Notes under the pieces: model-generated
Seen by the model: only the letters and a program-made list of their open reading frames with translations
The model's database searches: none
Told to the model about the DNA's origin: nothing
Assembly: GCF_003312915.1 (NCBI RefSeq)
Contig: NZ_CP030261.1
Coordinates: 1,240,001-1,304,000, forward strand
Direction: 5' to 3'
Source: Flavobacterium fluviale
Lineage (GTDB): Bacteria > Bacteroidota > Bacteroidia > Flavobacteriales > Flavobacteriaceae
Length of the DNA: 64,000 nt
Shown: in pieces, positions 62,675 through 64,000 of the stretch
How positions within the stretch are numbered: the first letter of the stretch is position 1
How the letters are laid out: each line of letters opens with the position of its first letter
Made by a program: the position numbers and the translations under genes

Positions 62675-62708
62675 AAACAGAGAAGATTTATATCTTCTCT
62701 GTTTTTTT
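62675..62708 (+). terminator. Strong terminator between the precursor genes and the exporter
   Basis: A perfect 13-bp stem AAACAGAGAAGAT / ATCTTCTCTGTTT with loop TTAT is followed by seven T. It separates the peptide transcript from the exporter gene, which has a TAGTCTTG box (62740-62747, one base off) of its own. Confidence 0.88.
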
Positions 62709-62762
62709 ATGGATTAACAAGAATTTTTTTTCCTACTTTAGTCTTGAATAAATCAAAATAAA

Positions 62763-64000
62763 TTGAAAAAATTCACCCATTATAGACAAGCTGACCATAA
62801 AGATTGCGGGCCGACATGTTTAAAAATTATAGCTAAATATTACGGTAAAACAATCAATATCCAAGAGTTGAGAGATTTTAGCGAAACAACTCGGGAAGGA
62901 AGTAATTTGCTTTTTTTGAGTGACGCCGCCGAAAAAATTGGATTTAGAACTCTAGGGGTAAAACTTTCTGTACAAAGAATTGAAGAAGCTCCGCTGCCCT
63001 GTATTCTCCACTGGAATAAAGATCACTATGTTGTACTTTACAAAATAAAAAAAGGAAGATATTATATCTCAGATCCTGCTTTTGGACTTTTAAACTACAG
63101 CAAAGAAGAGTTTGTTAAGTTTTGGATAGGAAATAATGCAGATGACTCTACTAAAGAAGGTATTGCGTTACTGATAGAAGCAACCCCTAAATTTTTTCAA
63201 TCTGATTTTGATAAAGAAGAAAATTCAGGTTTAGGATTTAAATTTCTTTTCAAGTATTTATTTCAATACAAATCCTTTCTTATTCAGCTTGCCATTGGAC
63301 TTTTGGCGAGCAGTTTATTGAGTTTAATTTTTCCGTTTTTAACCCAGAGTATAGTCGACGTCGGGATTCAGAATCAGAATATTCATTTTATCTATTTAAT
63401 ACTTTTTGCAATGCTTTTTATTTTTGCAGGAAGAACAGGTTTAGAGCTAATTAGAAGCTGGATTTTACTGCATTTATCAACCAGGATCAATATTTCCTTA
63501 ATTTCAGATTTCTTTATTAAATTAATGAATCTGCCTATTTCCTTTTTTGATGTCCGCATGACCGGAGATATTATGCAGCGAATTAATGACCACCGCCGTA
63601 TCGAAAGAATACTCACCACATCATCTCTCAATGTGTTGTTTTCTGTAATTAATATGTTTGTAATGGGGGCAGTTTTAGCTTATTTCAATCTACAGATATT
63701 CTTAGTTTTCTTTTTAGGAAGCGTGCTTTATTTTGGATGGATAACGATATTTTTAAAAAGAAGGGAAGTTTTAGATTATAAACGTTTTGCAGAAGTTTCA
63801 AACGAGCAAAACAAAGTAATGGAGCTGATCAACGGTATGCAGGAAATAAAACTTCATAATGCCGAAAAACAAAAACGATGGGGCTGGGAATATGTGCAGG
63901 CAAGGCTTTTTAGAGTTTCAATAAAAAGTTTGGTTTTAGAGCAGACTCAGACTATTGGATCTTCGGTAATTAATGAATTAAAGAATATTTTAATTATATT
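62763..64000 (+). CDS. C39-peptidase ABC exporter of double-glycine peptides, N-terminal part
   Basis: This exporter cuts leaders after Gly-Gly and pumps the mature peptide out. The gene runs off the right end; 412 codons are visible. The start is a TTG at 62763-62765, since no ATG occurs in frame after the upstream stop at 62745-62747, and it gives MKKFTHYRQADHKDCGPTCL. The C39 domain (about 1-140) has the oxyanion Gln9, catalytic Cys15, His88 (NKDHYVVLY) and Asp104 (SDPAFG). The ABC membrane domain follows from about residue 155, with helices such as LAIGLLASSLLSLIFPF and FFDVRMTGDIMQRIND. The ATPase domain must lie beyond 64000. Confidence 0.92.
   Translation, partial: MKKFTHYRQADHKDCGPTCLKIIAKYYGKTINIQELRDFSETTREGSNLLFLSDAAEKIGFRTLGVKLSVQRIEEAPLPCILHWNKDHYVVLYKIKKGRYYISDPAFGLLNYSKEEFVKFWIGNNADDSTKEGIALLIEATPKFFQSDFDKEENSGLGFKFLFKYLFQYKSFLIQLAIGLLASSLLSLIFPFLTQSIVDVGIQNQNIHFIYLILFAMLFIFAGRTGLELIRSWILLHLSTRINISLISDFFIKLMNLPISFFDVRMTGDIMQRINDHRRIERILTTSSLNVLFSVINMFVMGAVLAYFNLQIFLVFFLGSVLYFGWITIFLKRREVLDYKRFAEVSNEQNKVMELINGMQEIKLHNAEKQKRWGWEYVQARLFRVSIKSLVLEQTQTIGSSVINELKNILII

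Overview
The window looks like chromosomal DNA of a Flavobacterium-type member of the Bacteroidota. The DNA is AT-rich. Promoters follow the Bacteroidota pattern TTG-N18-20-TAnnTTTG rather than -35/-10, and Shine-Dalgarno sequences are largely absent. Protein content agrees: a short NuoG, a TonB receptor with an N-terminal regulatory domain, TPR-AraC regulators and double-glycine peptide loci.

Layout. 1-420: start of a Bax inhibitor-1/YccA family membrane protein. 583-14166 (minus): a complete 14-subunit respiratory complex I operon, nuoA to nuoN, with a well-formed promoter at 14199-14229. 14410-14604: cold-shock protein. 14837-17429: a decaying peptide-export locus, with a broken HlyD-type fusion protein, an intact CPBP protease, a double-glycine peptide whose ATG has become ATA, and an XRE regulator on the other strand. 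17473-20946: aspS, a TlpA-like thioredoxin and a MORN-repeat protein. 21000-27087: a siderophore/iron uptake operon (TonB receptor, two small membrane proteins, two PepSY proteins) behind a promoter flanked by Fur-box-like motifs. 27304-31401: 2-oxoglutarate dehydrogenase E2 and E1. 31518-33574: an outer-membrane protein, an unknown conserved protein and a polyprenyl diphosphate synthase. 33842-40875: a YceI protein and a tetR-tolC-mfp-rnd efflux operon sharing a GGAAACT/AGTTTCC operator. 41138-51046: assorted genes (Tet-like MFS pump, AlbA-domain regulator, retropepsin, S41 peptidase, TatD, acyltransferase, asparaginase, MFS exporter). 51138-57154: LysR regulator, tRNA-Ser(GGA), small lipoproteins, SGNH hydrolase, DUF3050 protein, acyl-CoA dehydrogenase.

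57320-64000 is the most interesting part: a double-glycine peptide system. It holds a membrane-bound TPR-AraC regulator; three tandem 48-residue peptides that all end in PIKNGGGGNG; a VKOR-thioredoxin fusion oxidase; three further precursors whose mature parts carry 4, 2 and 6 cysteines; and a C39-peptidase ABC exporter that runs off the window end. A tandem 23-bp direct repeat sits just upstream of the oxidase promoter. The likely logic is that the regulator activates the operon, the exporter trims leaders at Gly-Gly and secretes the peptides, and the oxidase installs disulfides. Six of the small peptide genes are shorter than about 65 codons and easily missed.

Several families of short dispersed repeats fill the intergenic spaces: ATTTTAGATTT arrays, GGAATTT arrays, AGCCTA arrays and GC-rich palindromes.
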